Shown here one piece after another: positions 1 through 9,020 of a stretch of DNA of 64,000 nt. Under the pieces are notes generated by a model. It was not told where the DNA came from. It ran no database searches and saw nothing but the letters and a program-made list of their open reading frames with translations. Each line of letters begins with the position of its first letter. Position 1 is the first letter of the stretch. The stretch comes from CAVTYH01 sp963738835 (GTDB taxonomy: Bacteria; Planctomycetota; Planctomycetia; Pirellulales; JADZDJ01). The position numbers and the translations under genes were made by a program. The stretch is taken from positions 620,001-684,000 of the forward strand of contig CAVTYH010000009.1 of assembly GCA_963738835.1 (NCBI GenBank), read 5' to 3'.

Positions 1-1
1 G

Positions 2-229
2 GCGGAGGCGGTTGAGGGTTTGCTGACGTTTGCGTTCGCATCGCCGCCGGTCAGCTTGGTAGTCGGACAGACATTGCCTTCTTTACTTCCATCGATCGGC
101 GTGTTGAAAAAAGCCGGTTTCCGGTTTGTTGGATCAGGCCACGATCCGCATGCTCCAGCCGGCGAGCAAGTGATTCGCTACGAAATGTCTCGCGCAGACT
201 TTGTAACTCGAATACAAAAAAACGTCTGA
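2..229 (+). CDS. GNAT-family N-acetyltransferase, C-terminal fragment
   Basis: Only the last ~75 codons are inside the window; the frame is open from base 2, so the gene begins upstream. The piece LPSIGVLKKAGFRFVG followed by VIRYEMSR is the usual end of RimJ/RimL-like GNAT enzymes, where the N/S-x-x-S-x-x-x-L-x-K-x-GF motif lies in the acetyl-CoA fold and the last strand carries the conserved arginine and tyrosine. Such enzymes move an acetyl group from acetyl-CoA to an amine; the substrate cannot be told. The stop codon lies inside a perfect hairpin shared with the converging gene. Confidence 0.7.
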   Translation, partial: AEAVEGLLTFAFASPPVSLVVGQTLPSLLPSIGVLKKAGFRFVGSGHDPHAPAGEQVIRYEMSRADFVTRIQKNV

Positions 230-252
230 CCGCGCGAGCGGTCAGACGTTTT
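219..252. terminator. Bidirectional terminator between converging genes
   Basis: A perfect 15-bp stem (AAAACGTCTGACCGC / GCGGTCAGACGTTTT) with a 4-base loop. It has A-runs on the left and T-runs on the right, so it can act as an intrinsic terminator on both strands. It contains the stop codons of both converging genes (227-229 on plus, 242-244 on minus). Confidence 0.8.
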
Positions 253-1625
253 GAGACGATCGGTTTTTTGGATAGAGGACGCCCATTTTTGATGGCTTCC
301 CCCTCACCCCGCCCTCTCTCCGAGGAGAGGGAGAGGAAACTAGCGCTTCAGTCGCGATGAAGTCGGCGCGGCCGGTTGCACGGCTTCCAGCGTCGGAGGC
401 GCTGGCGTCGTCGAGTCCTTTCAGCATGCTGGGCTCGTGGGCCAGTTGCTGTTTGCCGTCGGCCGAGTAATCGCCGACTTCCACGACGTGGCCTTCGCCG
501 TTCCAGCGGGTCCACTTGCCGCTGAGCACGCCGGCGACGTAAGCGCCTTCCAACTGTTTCTGACCGCTGGGATGCCACCAGGTGAACTTCCCCTGCTGCT
601 TGCCGTTGACGTATTCACCTTGCAATTGTTTCTGGCCGTTGGGATACCACCAGGTGAATTTGCCCACTGGCAGGTCGGCTTCGTAACGGCCTTCCATTTG
701 CTTCTGGCCGTTTTTGTGCCACCAAGTCCACAGGCCGTGACGTTGATTCACGCCTTCGGTTCCGACGACTTGAATGGTAGCCACGCCGCTCCAGAAATCG
801 TAATTCGACTTGGTGATTTCTTTGGCGAACAGGATCCAGCCTTCGGCGCAGTTTTTGCTCAGGTGCATAGTTATCGACTTGCGGCGCTAGCCGGCGGCCA
901 TCGACGTACTTCTCACGCAAGCTGATTTTGTAATCGGGACCCCACTCGACGACTTCGCCGTCGATCTGCCCTTGGCGGTAGTCGACTTCGCGTCGTTTCT
1001 GGCTGCTGGGGTAGTACCACACGCTTTTGCCTTGGCGATCGCCGTGGTCGAATTCCCATTCGCTGACCTTGCGGTTTTTCGAATCAAACACTTTCCACGT
1101 GCCGTTCAGCACGCCGTCTTCGAAAGTTGCTTCGGCCACGAACGGCGGCGCGAAATCTTTGTACAGCGGCCCCTGCAACATCGGGGCATCCGATTGGCCG
1201 TACCAACGCAGCCAGCGCCCATGACGCTTACCGTAGCGGTATTCGCCGCTGCCGACCAAGCGACCTTTTTCATCCCACTGGGTCCACAGGCCGTGGTTGT
1301 AGTAATTGCCTTCGGCGTCTTGGGTGACGTGGCGTTCAACCTTCACCGCGGAGTTCGGATAGCGCTCGCGGATCACTTCCACGCCGGCATCGGCCGATTC
1401 TTCCGCGGGGGCGTCAGTAGTCGCGTCGGCGTTGATCGGGGTGGCATCGGTTGGCGCGCCGATGGTCGGGGTGCTTTCGGCGGCGGCGTGCGCGACTTCC
1501 GTGTCGAGCGTGGGGGCTGTCGCCAAGGTCGGGGTTTGCTCGGCGGACAAGGCGGCCGATGCGAGGGCAGGCAAGCTCAGGCCGAGCGCCAGCCGCAAAA
1601 TCCAATGTGCAGGCTTCCGTGCCAT
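242..1625 (-). CDS. Exported MORN-repeat (YwqK-like) protein, frameshifted near 870-880
   Basis: The start at 1625 has an AAGGAG site upstream and encodes a signal peptide (about residues 1-28, ending ASAALSAEQ). A stretch rich in A, T and P follows, then many MORN-variant repeats of the type G-x-W-x-x-W-x-x-x-G-x-x, for example HGLWTQWDEKGR, HGRWLRWYG and GKFTWWYPNGQKQLQGEY. The family is annotated as toxin-antitoxin YwqK-type antitoxin, but in planctomycetes these are usually exported proteins of unknown job. The frame breaks after NYAPEQKLR and continues as EGWILFAKEITKSNYDFWSG; dropping one C in the CC pair there restores it. The last ~20 residues read through an intergenic repeat, so the native end may be earlier. 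A second MORN protein lies at 45658-46365. Confidence 0.75.
299..336. repeat. Dispersed CCCTCACCC/GGGAGAGG hairpin repeat, copy 1
   Basis: C-rich then G-rich hairpin element (CCCTCACCCCGCCCTCTC, then GGAGAGGGAGAGG). A related copy lies in the opposite orientation at 52044-52081. Here it is read through by the 3' end of the MORN gene. Confidence 0.65.
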
Positions 1626-1910
1626 GTGTTCTCACTCCTTGAATCGAATGTCCGACAACCGTGGGTCGTATTTGGGCGGAGCGCACCGGAGCGGGTCACA
1701 ACCGGCAGCACCTGAAAATCCGCTAGACTCATCAGTCGTTATCGGTTCGATTCGCGCGGAATTGTCGGTTTTTCCGGAAGATTAGCTAACAGCGGAATTC
1801 CGCCGCAATTCTTTTGAGAGGGAGGACTTGCACAGCGCCGGCAAGGCTTCAAATACCGGCAAAGTCGGGCTGGATTGCGCAGCTTATCGAGCGCGGAAAG
1901 GCTCACCCAA

Positions 1911-2735
1911 TTATTTCCGCATCTGACCCAGGACATCGCCGAGTTGCTGGTGGACATCCGCAGGGGCGCGTACGACCAGGGCTCGCAAATTGCGATAATA
2001 AACCACTGATCCGGGCCCGCCGTTGACGTCCCAGGTGCGCGGGGCAACGACTGTTTGGATGAGAGTCACCAGATCAGGTCCATAATCGGGCGCTAGTTGC
2101 TGTGCATTGCCACTACCCGCGGCGGCACCGCCTATCCCGCCGCCGACGCCGGCGGCAAATGCCCCGGGAATGACACCACCACGCTGCACGTTGACACCAG
2201 CCACCCCGCCAACCAGTTGCGCGAGGACCTGCAAATTCTCTTGCGCTTGCTGTTGCTGATCGCTGGCTGAATTCACAGCTTGGGCCGGCATCTGTGCGGC
2301 CAGAACAACGGTCGGCGCCGCTTTTTGATTTGACTGCGGTTGTGCCTGCTGAGCCGTCGCTTTCTTGTCACGCACTGCTTCCGCCCGAAGCGTTTGTTCC
2401 AGAGTCATCAATCGCGATCGCACCTGAGAGTGCAATTCCACGCGTTCGTCGTGCGTCAGATTTTGATCTTGCTCAAGCTCCAGTAAAATCAAAATCAATT
2501 GCCGAATCGCCGAATCGCGGGCGGCGGGTTCTTTCGCCGTCGCCATGGCGCGTAGGGCGTTGCTAACGGCCGTGCGCATTTCCGCCGGCTTTCGCGGCGC
2601 GAAGACCGGTTCATTATTAAGTGCCGAGGCTGCTTTCTGGGTTGCAGTTGCCGCCACGCTATCGGTCGCCGAAGAATCGGCGACGTCGCCACTCGTAGCC
2701 GCCAGCGCCAGAATTGCCGCACAAATTGCCGACAT
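1911..2735 (-). CDS. Exported protein with secretin-like C-terminal segment
   Basis: 274 residues. The ATG at 2735 has GAGGAGG upstream. The N-terminus is a short hydrophobic signal (ICAAILALAATSG). A helical middle part (about 50-130) is followed by Q/A-rich and glycine-rich linkers (about 130-215). The end, LVTLIQTVVAPRTWD, GGPGSVVYY, then LVVRAPADVHQQLGDVL, matches a module common in planctomycete exported proteins that resembles the repeated N-domains of secretins (I-x-x-x-V-x-P-x-x-W-x-x-x-G-G-x-G-S). Function unknown. It stands alone, with about 285 bp of empty sequence before the MORN gene. Confidence 0.65.
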   Translation of the reverse strand: MSAICAAILALAATSGDVADSSATDSVAATATQKAASALNNEPVFAPRKPAEMRTAVSNALRAMATAKEPAARDSAIRQLILILLELEQDQNLTHDERVELHSQVRSRLMTLEQTLRAEAVRDKKATAQQAQPQSNQKAAPTVVLAAQMPAQAVNSASDQQQQAQENLQVLAQLVGGVAGVNVQRGGVIPGAFAAGVGGGIGGAAAGSGNAQQLAPDYGPDLVTLIQTVVAPRTWDVNGGPGSVVYYRNLRALVVRAPADVHQQLGDVLGQMRK

Positions 2736-2832
2736 GATCGTGCCTCCTCGCTCAAAGAAGGGAGCTGAGAGAAAACCGCCCTGTTCGGGGTTAATTTAGC
2801 AGATTCTGATCGATCTGCACAGAGTCGGAATA

Positions 2833-2924
2833 ACCACGAAGGCCACGAAGCATGCCAAAACGACGAACGAGATTCGCTGAAATTCGTCATCCGCCGATCG
2901 ACGCCCGTTCGTGTGTTTCGTGGT
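2833..2924. repeat. MITE-like palindromic element, CACGAA type
   Basis: The ends are imperfect inverted repeats: ACCACGAAGGCCACGAA on the left, and the complement of ACCACGAAACACACGAA on the right (14 of 17 match). The 3' end of the PAP2 gene lies inside it, so the last residues (KYHETHERAS) are encoded by the repeat. Two elements of the same architecture but different sequence lie at 52295-52402 and 54813-54888. Confidence 0.6.
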
Positions 2925-3624
2925 ACTTGTTTTCCAATCGATCGAAGGGCTTGGCCAGCCAGCCGCCGGGTAAACACGCAGCCGCTAGCAGCCAGCCGAT
3001 CGCCGCGCCCCACAGCGTATCGCTGAGGTAATGGTATCCACTGGCAAGCCGTTGCAGCATCACCAGTGCCGCTAATGCTGTAAACAGCCATTTGCCGCGC
3101 GGGAAGAGCCAAGTGAGTCCAATGGCCAAACCAGCCGCCATGGCGCTGTGGCCTGACGCAAAACTTTGCCAATCGCTGGTGGTCGAGAAGAACGGAAACC
3201 AACTGCCGAAACTGTTGAAGACGGTCGTTTCCAACCCGTCCATCTTATTCGGTCGGTGTCGTGAGTAGGCGAGCTTTGAGACCGTGCCCGCGATGCCTGC
3301 CAGATACGCCGCAACCACCACGCGCGGCAAGCGGTAACGCTGATTCGGAGCGAGTATGAAGGCCGACAGTAAGATCATGCCCGCGCCAAAGCCGTGGCCA
3401 AACACTTCGCCCAGGTCGCACATCTTCTTTAGATCGCGCGGGAATTGTTTGGTATGGAACCATTGCGCGAGTGGCATGTCGATGGTCATCGCCGCGATGC
3501 CCAACAGGGCCAAGAGCGCAGGCCAGGCGAATTGAAATGTCCAATTGCGCTGGTTCGATACGCTTACCATCGCCGCCGCACGAGTTCGTTTGATTTCAAA
3601 TCGAGTCTGATTGACCGTCGCCAT
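2887..3624 (-). CDS. PAP2-family membrane phosphatase
   Basis: 245 residues with about six hydrophobic segments. The three acid-phosphatase motifs are present: KLAYSRHRP (K117-P125), ASGH (156-159) and R-x5-H-x3-D (R192-D202, reading RLASGYHYLSD). PAP2 enzymes remove phosphate from lipid phosphates or undecaprenyl pyrophosphate at the outer face of the membrane; the substrate here is not known. The usual serines before GH and R are replaced by A and Q, which is seen in active relatives. The C-terminal tail reads into a dispersed repeat, so the natural protein may end slightly earlier. Confidence 0.85.
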   Translation of the reverse strand: MATVNQTRFEIKRTRAAAMVSVSNQRNWTFQFAWPALLALLGIAAMTIDMPLAQWFHTKQFPRDLKKMCDLGEVFGHGFGAGMILLSAFILAPNQRYRLPRVVVAAYLAGIAGTVSKLAYSRHRPNKMDGLETTVFNSFGSWFPFFSTTSDWQSFASGHSAMAAGLAIGLTWLFPRGKWLFTALAALVMLQRLASGYHYLSDTLWGAAIGWLLAAACLPGGWLAKPFDRLENKYHETHERASIGG

Positions 3625-3879
3625 TTCGGATCGCTGTGATCGCAGATTCCTGCAGTTCCTGTTTTTCCCCGGAAAAGACGGCGAAGAATAGCAAGCATTG
3701 GCTCGTATGGAAACGTCAGCTGAATTAGGGGACAGGCCGAGTGACTACGATGGTTCGCCATAAACCAACCACTAATTTGAAGTTACAGTTGCCGAATGGT
3801 ACCATGCTTTCACACGGTCATGTCCATTTTTGCCACGATTCGCCTGTGCGGTCTTTGCCAAAATCGGAGGAGTTCATCT

Positions 3880-4854
3880 ATGATTCTGCTGCGTTTGACG
3901 ATTGTCTGCGGTGCCGTTGCGATGGGGGTGATGGGTTACTCGGCCTTACACGCTGCTGATGCGCCGACCGCCAGCACGCCGTCTGCACCTGCCCAACCGG
4001 CACGGATACTGTTTTTCACCAAGAGCTACGAATTTGTGCACGACGTGGTGAATCGCAAAGACGGTCAGCTATCGGTTGCCGAACGCACGATGACCGATCT
4101 AGGGAAAGACAGCAAGTTGTTTACCGTCGATTGCACGCAAGATGTGAAAGATCTGAGCAAAGAAAACTTGCAGAATTACGACATCGTCATGTTCTACACC
4201 ACCGGCCACCGCGGGAAGTGGCCTGTCGATGACGCAACACTCGATTATTTGTGCAAAGATTGGGTGAAACAGAAGGGCCACGGCTTTATCGGTGTGCATT
4301 CCGCAGCCGATACGCTGGAAGATTACCAGCCGTACTGGGAAATGTTGGGTGGCTCGTTCGATCAGCACCCCTGGACTTCAGGCAGCCACGTGACTGTTGT
4401 CGTTGACGATCCGACACATCCGATCAGCAAACCGTGGGGCAAGGAATTTCAGATCAAGGATGAAATCTATCAGTTCAAGCACTGGCAGCCGGAAAAAGTG
4501 CACGTGCTGATGAGCCTCGACATTGGGCGGTCGGATTTCAACAAGCAAGTTAAGGACAACATCAAACAATACCACGTTCCCATTGCCTGGTGTAAAGAGT
4601 ATGGCCAGGGGAAAGTATTCCACATGAGCCTCGGGCACAACGAGGCGGTGTGGCTCGATCCGCGGTATCGAGATTCATTGCTCGGCGGCATCCAATGGAT
4701 TCTGGGGCTTGAACCCGGCAGTGCGACTCCGAATCCGGAGATTGAGGCACCGTTGATCGAGAAGGGCAAAGCCGACGTGGCCGCAAAGTTGGCGGAATTC
4801 AATACCAAAGAGGCCGCGAAGGCGGCGGAGAAGAAAGAGGCGTCGCCGAAGTAG
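3880..4854 (+). CDS. ThuA-domain exported protein
   Basis: I chose the ATG at 3880 because CGGAGGA sits 8 bases upstream and it opens a clear signal peptide (LLRLTIVCGAVAMGVMGYSA..HAADA); the longer frame to 3796 has no support. The ThuA fold (glutamine-amidotransferase-like) spans about residues 40-285, with ARILFFTKSYEFVHD, FYTTGHRGKW, GFIGVHSAADT, the DEIYQFKHW region and VFHMSLGHNEAVW as landmarks. ThuA proteins were named from trehalose utilisation; planctomycetes carry many exported copies, likely for sugar metabolism at the surface. The tail is a charged A/K/E helix. Confidence 0.88.
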   Translation: MILLRLTIVCGAVAMGVMGYSALHAADAPTASTPSAPAQPARILFFTKSYEFVHDVVNRKDGQLSVAERTMTDLGKDSKLFTVDCTQDVKDLSKENLQNYDIVMFYTTGHRGKWPVDDATLDYLCKDWVKQKGHGFIGVHSAADTLEDYQPYWEMLGGSFDQHPWTSGSHVTVVVDDPTHPISKPWGKEFQIKDEIYQFKHWQPEKVHVLMSLDIGRSDFNKQVKDNIKQYHVPIAWCKEYGQGKVFHMSLGHNEAVWLDPRYRDSLLGGIQWILGLEPGSATPNPEIEAPLIEKGKADVAAKLAEFNTKEAAKAAEKKEASPK

Positions 4855-5069
4855 TCCGCGATTTACTTCTGAAATGGATTCTCACGCTCGCAAGCCCTAG
4901 GGTTGCAACCCCTGAGCTTCACGGTGCTTGCTCTTGCATCGCGGCCTCGTTACCAACGCTTTACACGCGGCGAGCGCATTTACGGGTACTATCTGTAGCA
5001 GAGTTGCCGATTGACTTGGATGCGGTTCCACTCACGGCAGCTTACGGCTTTGCTACAGGAGATTCGGCC

Positions 5070-6461
5070 ATGCGACGCTTGCTTTTCAGTGCGATTGCCA
5101 TCGGTTGGGCGGCGGTTTGTTTCGGCCAGGTTCCGGGAATAGAAGCCTGTGGGCCAGTCGACACGCAGGCATTGTTGAAATCGCAAGCCCAGCTCGCGGT
5201 ATCGGAGGACGCACAGCAAGCCGAGCGCAGAATTGAGGCTCTCCGCAACTCGCGCTCATCTGGCTTGGAGACATTTCTTGCAGTCCACAAGGCAACGATC
5301 GACAAGCATCTGACTGAAGGCGCTGTTGGAAGCACGGAGCCCGAGTGGCAGCGGGTCAGGTTGGCGCTCGATTCCATCGCCGGCCAGCGTGATTGCTATG
5401 CGTCAAAATTGTTCTGGTACACTGATCTGGAACAAGCCAAAGCAGCGGCCAAGGAATCGGGCAAACCGATCCTCTCGCTGCGGCTCTTAGGAAAGCTGAC
5501 TGACGAATTCAGTTGTGCCAACAGCCGTTTTTTCCGCAGCACGCTGTACGCCAATGAAGAAGTGAGCCGCGCACTGCGCGATCGGTTTGTACTGCATTGG
5601 CAATCTGTCCGGCCCGTGCCGAAAGTGACCATCGACTTCGGCGATGGCCGCAAGTTGGAACGCACACTCACCGGCAACAGCATCCATTACATCCTCGACA
5701 GCGACGGCCGTGTGATTGATGCACTGCCGGGTTTGTACGGCCCGACCGCATTTTTGCGTGGTTTGCAGGATGCCGAAAAAGTTGTTGCGGCGATTAAGCC
5801 GATGGACGATGCCCAGCGTGCCGATTTTCTGCGGGGATATCATGACGGACAATCCAGGACTGCACTGCAACTGTGGCAGCGCGATTTACAGCAGCTTGGC
5901 TTGCTGGTGCAAAACGACGCTGCAGTGTCGAACAAGCCGGCTACCGCTGGGGCGACACAAGTTCGCGCCGCGGCTGCGAATCGAGTGGCGCTAACAAAGT
6001 CTGCCAGTGAGACCATATTGCTGGTTGCCGCCCTGCCCGATCCAAATGTCTTGGCCAACGCCACGGACGATGCCGTCTGGGCTCGCATCGCCCAATTGCA
6101 TCAGGCCGATGCCGAGTTGGATGACGCCAGTGTCGCCTTCATGCGAGCGAAAAACCCAACCGCAGGCCAAGCGGGAGCGAGAACAGCGTCAAAGATGAAA
6201 GCTGAGGACCCCATGCTTCGCTTAGTACGGGCTTTTCAAAGCACCATCGCCATCGACACGGTGCGAAACGAATACACATTCCATCGTCAAATTCATCAGT
6301 GGTTTGCCGGCGGTGAGGTGCCCCTTAATGTGGACGTGAACCAACTCAACGAACGAGTCTACGCCCAATTGTTTTTGACGCCCAGCAACGATCCATGGCT
6401 GGGCTTAATTCCCGGTAATGTTTACACGGCGCTCGATAACAACGGCGTAGCCCAAAAATGA
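5070..6461 (+). CDS. Exported thioredoxin-fold protein lacking CXXC
   Basis: The start at 5070 has AGGAG upstream and gives a signal peptide (RRLLFSAIAIGWAAVCFGQ). About 463 residues. Residues ~115-250 look like the thioredoxin/DUF255-like fold: YTDLEQAKAAAKESGKPILS, then VSRALRDRFVLHW, and a late IHYILDSDGRVIDALPG strand pair. The place where CXXC would sit reads RLLGKLTDEFSCANS, so redox activity is doubtful. The second half is alanine-rich and helical with no recognised domain. It precedes the DUF4139-like gene by 70 bases and may share its transcript. Confidence 0.6.
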   Translation: MRRLLFSAIAIGWAAVCFGQVPGIEACGPVDTQALLKSQAQLAVSEDAQQAERRIEALRNSRSSGLETFLAVHKATIDKHLTEGAVGSTEPEWQRVRLALDSIAGQRDCYASKLFWYTDLEQAKAAAKESGKPILSLRLLGKLTDEFSCANSRFFRSTLYANEEVSRALRDRFVLHWQSVRPVPKVTIDFGDGRKLERTLTGNSIHYILDSDGRVIDALPGLYGPTAFLRGLQDAEKVVAAIKPMDDAQRADFLRGYHDGQSRTALQLWQRDLQQLGLLVQNDAAVSNKPATAGATQVRAAAANRVALTKSASETILLVAALPDPNVLANATDDAVWARIAQLHQADAELDDASVAFMRAKNPTAGQAGARTASKMKAEDPMLRLVRAFQSTIAIDTVRNEYTFHRQIHQWFAGGEVPLNVDVNQLNERVYAQLFLTPSNDPWLGLIPGNVYTALDNNGVAQK

Positions 6462-6530
6462 GCAGCGGGTAGTGGGCAGTACATAGTCCGACCGTGTCAG
6501 TCGAGAGATCATCAGCAGGAGATATCGTTC

Positions 6531-8159
6531 ATGAGAAACCGCGCCTTTAGCACCAGCGTTTCCTTGATTGCTGTACTCATAGTCGGTGCTGTCCAGGCGC
6601 TGGCCGCACCAACGGCCAAGGCGTCATCGGACGACGACACCAATCCGCACGTTTGGAAGCCGCGTACCAAATCGGTGTCGGTTTTCAAGAACGGATTGGG
6701 CTTCTTCATCCGCGAGGGCAGCGTCACTTTGCGTGATGGTTGGGCCGTAGCCAAAGAAATTCCGCCAGCCAAGTTCGGCACGCTGGCCGTTTTTGCGACC
6801 GACGAACATCAGTTGGTCGACGTGCTTGGCTCAGGCCCCGGCGAAGTAGTGGAATTCGATGGCATTGATGCCCCGAAGGATCTCGATAAAAAGCGGGCTC
6901 GTCTGGAATCGTCGCTCAAGATGACGATCCAATTGACGTACAAGCACGAGGGGCAGGAACAGACCGCCTCAGGGAAATTGGTTTCCATCGGGCCCGATTT
7001 TGCCGTGCTCGAAGCCAGCGGCAATAACTTTGCCGTGCCGATTTCCGATGTCAGCAAGATGCAAGTGCTGGAATTGCCGTTGCGAATTCATGTGGCCGAC
7101 GAGAATGCCGCGGGGGCCACCGATAAGGGCGCCACGCCGAAACTAGGCATGGCGTATTTGCGAGAAGGCATTACGTGGATTCCGGAATATTCGCTGCGGA
7201 TTCTCGACGACAATTCAGCCGAACTCACGCTTCGCGGCACGCTGGTGAACGAAGCAGAAGATTTGATCCACTGCGATGTGAATTTCGTCGTCGGCGTGCC
7301 GCACTTCGTTCACACCCAATATTTGGAGCCGATTGCCGTGGGGCAAGTGATTCGTTCACTGGGCGCCGCTGTCGCGCCGCCGGAATTGCGCTCTCAGATT
7401 AGGAATCGTGCGGCGATCGGGAATAATTCAGTTCGGGCTGATCAATTCGGCGGTTTCCCGAACGGCGGTACGACTGTTGTGGATCTTGCTGTGCCGAGCA
7501 CCGAGGATAAGTTGAGTGCGACGACCGGCAACTTGCCCCAGTTAGATATGGCGGGTGCTAGCGACTACACCGTCTATACGAAAAAAGACCTGACCATCCG
7601 CTGCGGCGAACGGGCCATCGTCACGCTGTTCGTCAAGAAAATCAATTATTCACACATCTATCGCTGGTCGCCGCCGGAGTTGATGCAGCACTTCTTGGTG
7701 TTGCAGAACGACACCGATACCGCGTGGACCACCGGGCCGTTGCTGGCCGTCAGTAGCGATCAGCCGTTGAGCGAGGATTTGCTGAAATACACGCCTCGTG
7801 GTGGACGTTGCGAGGTTCCTGTAACCGCCTCGGTCAACATCGCCAGCGATAAAACGGAGAGCGAAGTCGATCGGAAATTCAAAGCCCATTCTCCAGAGGA
7901 GCACAAGTTCCTGGACTTGGTAACCTTGGACGGCGAACTGAAACTACGGAATTTCGAAAAGCGCGAAGTCGAGATTGTTATTACCAATGCGGTGCCGGGC
8001 AAGCCGATTTCCGCCAGCGACGATGGAGCGCAGACGGCCGATCCCACGAAGCTGCAATTGCTGGAACGCCAAGGCACGATTCGCTGGACGCTGAAGCTCA
8101 AACCCGGCGACACGAAGCTACTCAAATACAAGTACGAACGCTATGTGCCATCGAGTTAA
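6531..8159 (+). CDS. Exported DUF4139-like protein
   Basis: 542 residues. AGGAG lies about 10 bases before the ATG, and the signal peptide ends near QALAAPTAKA. The region around residues 210-260 (AYLREGITWIPEYSLRIL, then AELTLRGTLVNEAEDLIHC) resembles the DUF4139/mucoidy-inhibitor-A C-terminal domain, a beta-rich module of unknown role, and the final part (VEIVITNAVPGKP, WTLKLKPGDTKLLKYKYE) fits its end. No catalytic motif is seen. It follows the thioredoxin-fold gene and precedes the two-component pair on the same strand. Confidence 0.6.
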   Translation: MRNRAFSTSVSLIAVLIVGAVQALAAPTAKASSDDDTNPHVWKPRTKSVSVFKNGLGFFIREGSVTLRDGWAVAKEIPPAKFGTLAVFATDEHQLVDVLGSGPGEVVEFDGIDAPKDLDKKRARLESSLKMTIQLTYKHEGQEQTASGKLVSIGPDFAVLEASGNNFAVPISDVSKMQVLELPLRIHVADENAAGATDKGATPKLGMAYLREGITWIPEYSLRILDDNSAELTLRGTLVNEAEDLIHCDVNFVVGVPHFVHTQYLEPIAVGQVIRSLGAAVAPPELRSQIRNRAAIGNNSVRADQFGGFPNGGTTVVDLAVPSTEDKLSATTGNLPQLDMAGASDYTVYTKKDLTIRCGERAIVTLFVKKINYSHIYRWSPPELMQHFLVLQNDTDTAWTTGPLLAVSSDQPLSEDLLKYTPRGGRCEVPVTASVNIASDKTESEVDRKFKAHSPEEHKFLDLVTLDGELKLRNFEKREVEIVITNAVPGKPISASDDGAQTADPTKLQLLERQGTIRWTLKLKPGDTKLLKYKYERYVPSS

Positions 8160-8232
8160 TGCTGCCAGCAGATCGAAAAGGTAGAATAAACTACGAAGAG
8201 ACATAGCCGGTTGGATTTTGTTGGCCTTCCCG

Positions 8233-8940
8233 ATGCAGCTCCAATCCATCCTCACCGTTGAAGACGATCCGGCCATTCGCCGGGGCATTGTCGATGCGCT
8301 GAAGTTCGCCGGCTATGGCGTGTTCGAGGCGGCCCGCGGAGACACCGGTCGCGAAATGGCACTGGCTCGGTCGTACGATTTGCTGCTGCTCGACCTGGTG
8401 TTGCCGGGCGGCGATGGCTTAGAAATTTTGCGAGCGGTCCGTGAGATTCGACCGTCGCAACCGATCATTGTGTTGACAGCACGCGGCGAGGAGCACGATC
8501 GAGTCGCGGGTTTGCGGCTTGGCGCCGATGACTATGTCGTCAAGCCATTTAGTGTCAAAGAATTGCTCGCCCGGGTGGAAGCGGTGTTGCGACGATCGCC
8601 AGAGCGGCCAGAGGAAATATCGCAAATCGAATTGGCGGGCGCCGTGGTCGATTTAGCGCGCTCTGAAGTGCGGTTCGCCAGCGGCGATCGAGTTGATCTC
8701 TCGGAGAAAGAGGCTGAGCTGTTGCGTTACCTCGCGGCCAATGGGGGGCGTGCAATTTCCCGTGATGAGTTGCTACGGCGCGTGTGGCAAATCGATCCAC
8801 GTGGCGTTTCCACGCGGACGATCGATATGCACGTCACCCGGCTGAGGGAAAAACTGCGGGACGATCCCGAACAGCCGCACATCGTACTGACGGTTCGCGG
8901 CAAGGGGTATATGATTGCCACGGAGGCGGTGGGTCGGTAA
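8233..8940 (+). CDS. OmpR/PhoB-family response regulator
   Basis: 236 residues from the ATG at 8233 (a TTG five codons earlier is possible). The receiver domain (1-115) has the acidic pair ED, the phospho-acceptor in LLLLDLVLPGGDG, a threonine in IIVLTARG and the lysine in YVVKPFS. The C-terminal winged helix (about 135-232) has the usual VDLSEKEAELLRYL, ISRDELLRRVW and RTIDMHVTRLREKL elements. It binds promoter DNA after phosphorylation by the kinase encoded 80 bases downstream. A dispersed repeat fills the gap between the two genes. Confidence 0.95.
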   Translation: MQLQSILTVEDDPAIRRGIVDALKFAGYGVFEAARGDTGREMALARSYDLLLLDLVLPGGDGLEILRAVREIRPSQPIIVLTARGEEHDRVAGLRLGADDYVVKPFSVKELLARVEAVLRRSPERPEEISQIELAGAVVDLARSEVRFASGDRVDLSEKEAELLRYLAANGGRAISRDELLRRVWQIDPRGVSTRTIDMHVTRLREKLRDDPEQPHIVLTVRGKGYMIATEAVGR

Positions 8941-8942
8941 TG

Positions 8943-9000
8943 CAGAAGCGCGGAACAAGCCCACGCCGCTACACGTTTGTTGTGACTTCCTGACTCCTGA
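8943..9000 (+). repeat. Dispersed repeat with CAAGCCCACGCCGCTA core, copy 1
   Basis: Contains CAGAAGCGCGG, the 16-base core CAAGCCCACGCCGCTA, ACGTTTGTT and a terminal CTGACTCCTGA. The same blocks in the same order occur on the minus strand at 29874-29944. It lies between the response-regulator stop and the kinase start. Confidence 0.65.
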
Positions 9001-9020
9001 ACCCAGAGTCCTTCCTCCCC

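Noticed and set aside
1735..1765. GGTTCGATTC resembling a tRNA T-loop
   Set aside because: No pairing arms on either side and no acceptor, D or anticodon stems around it.
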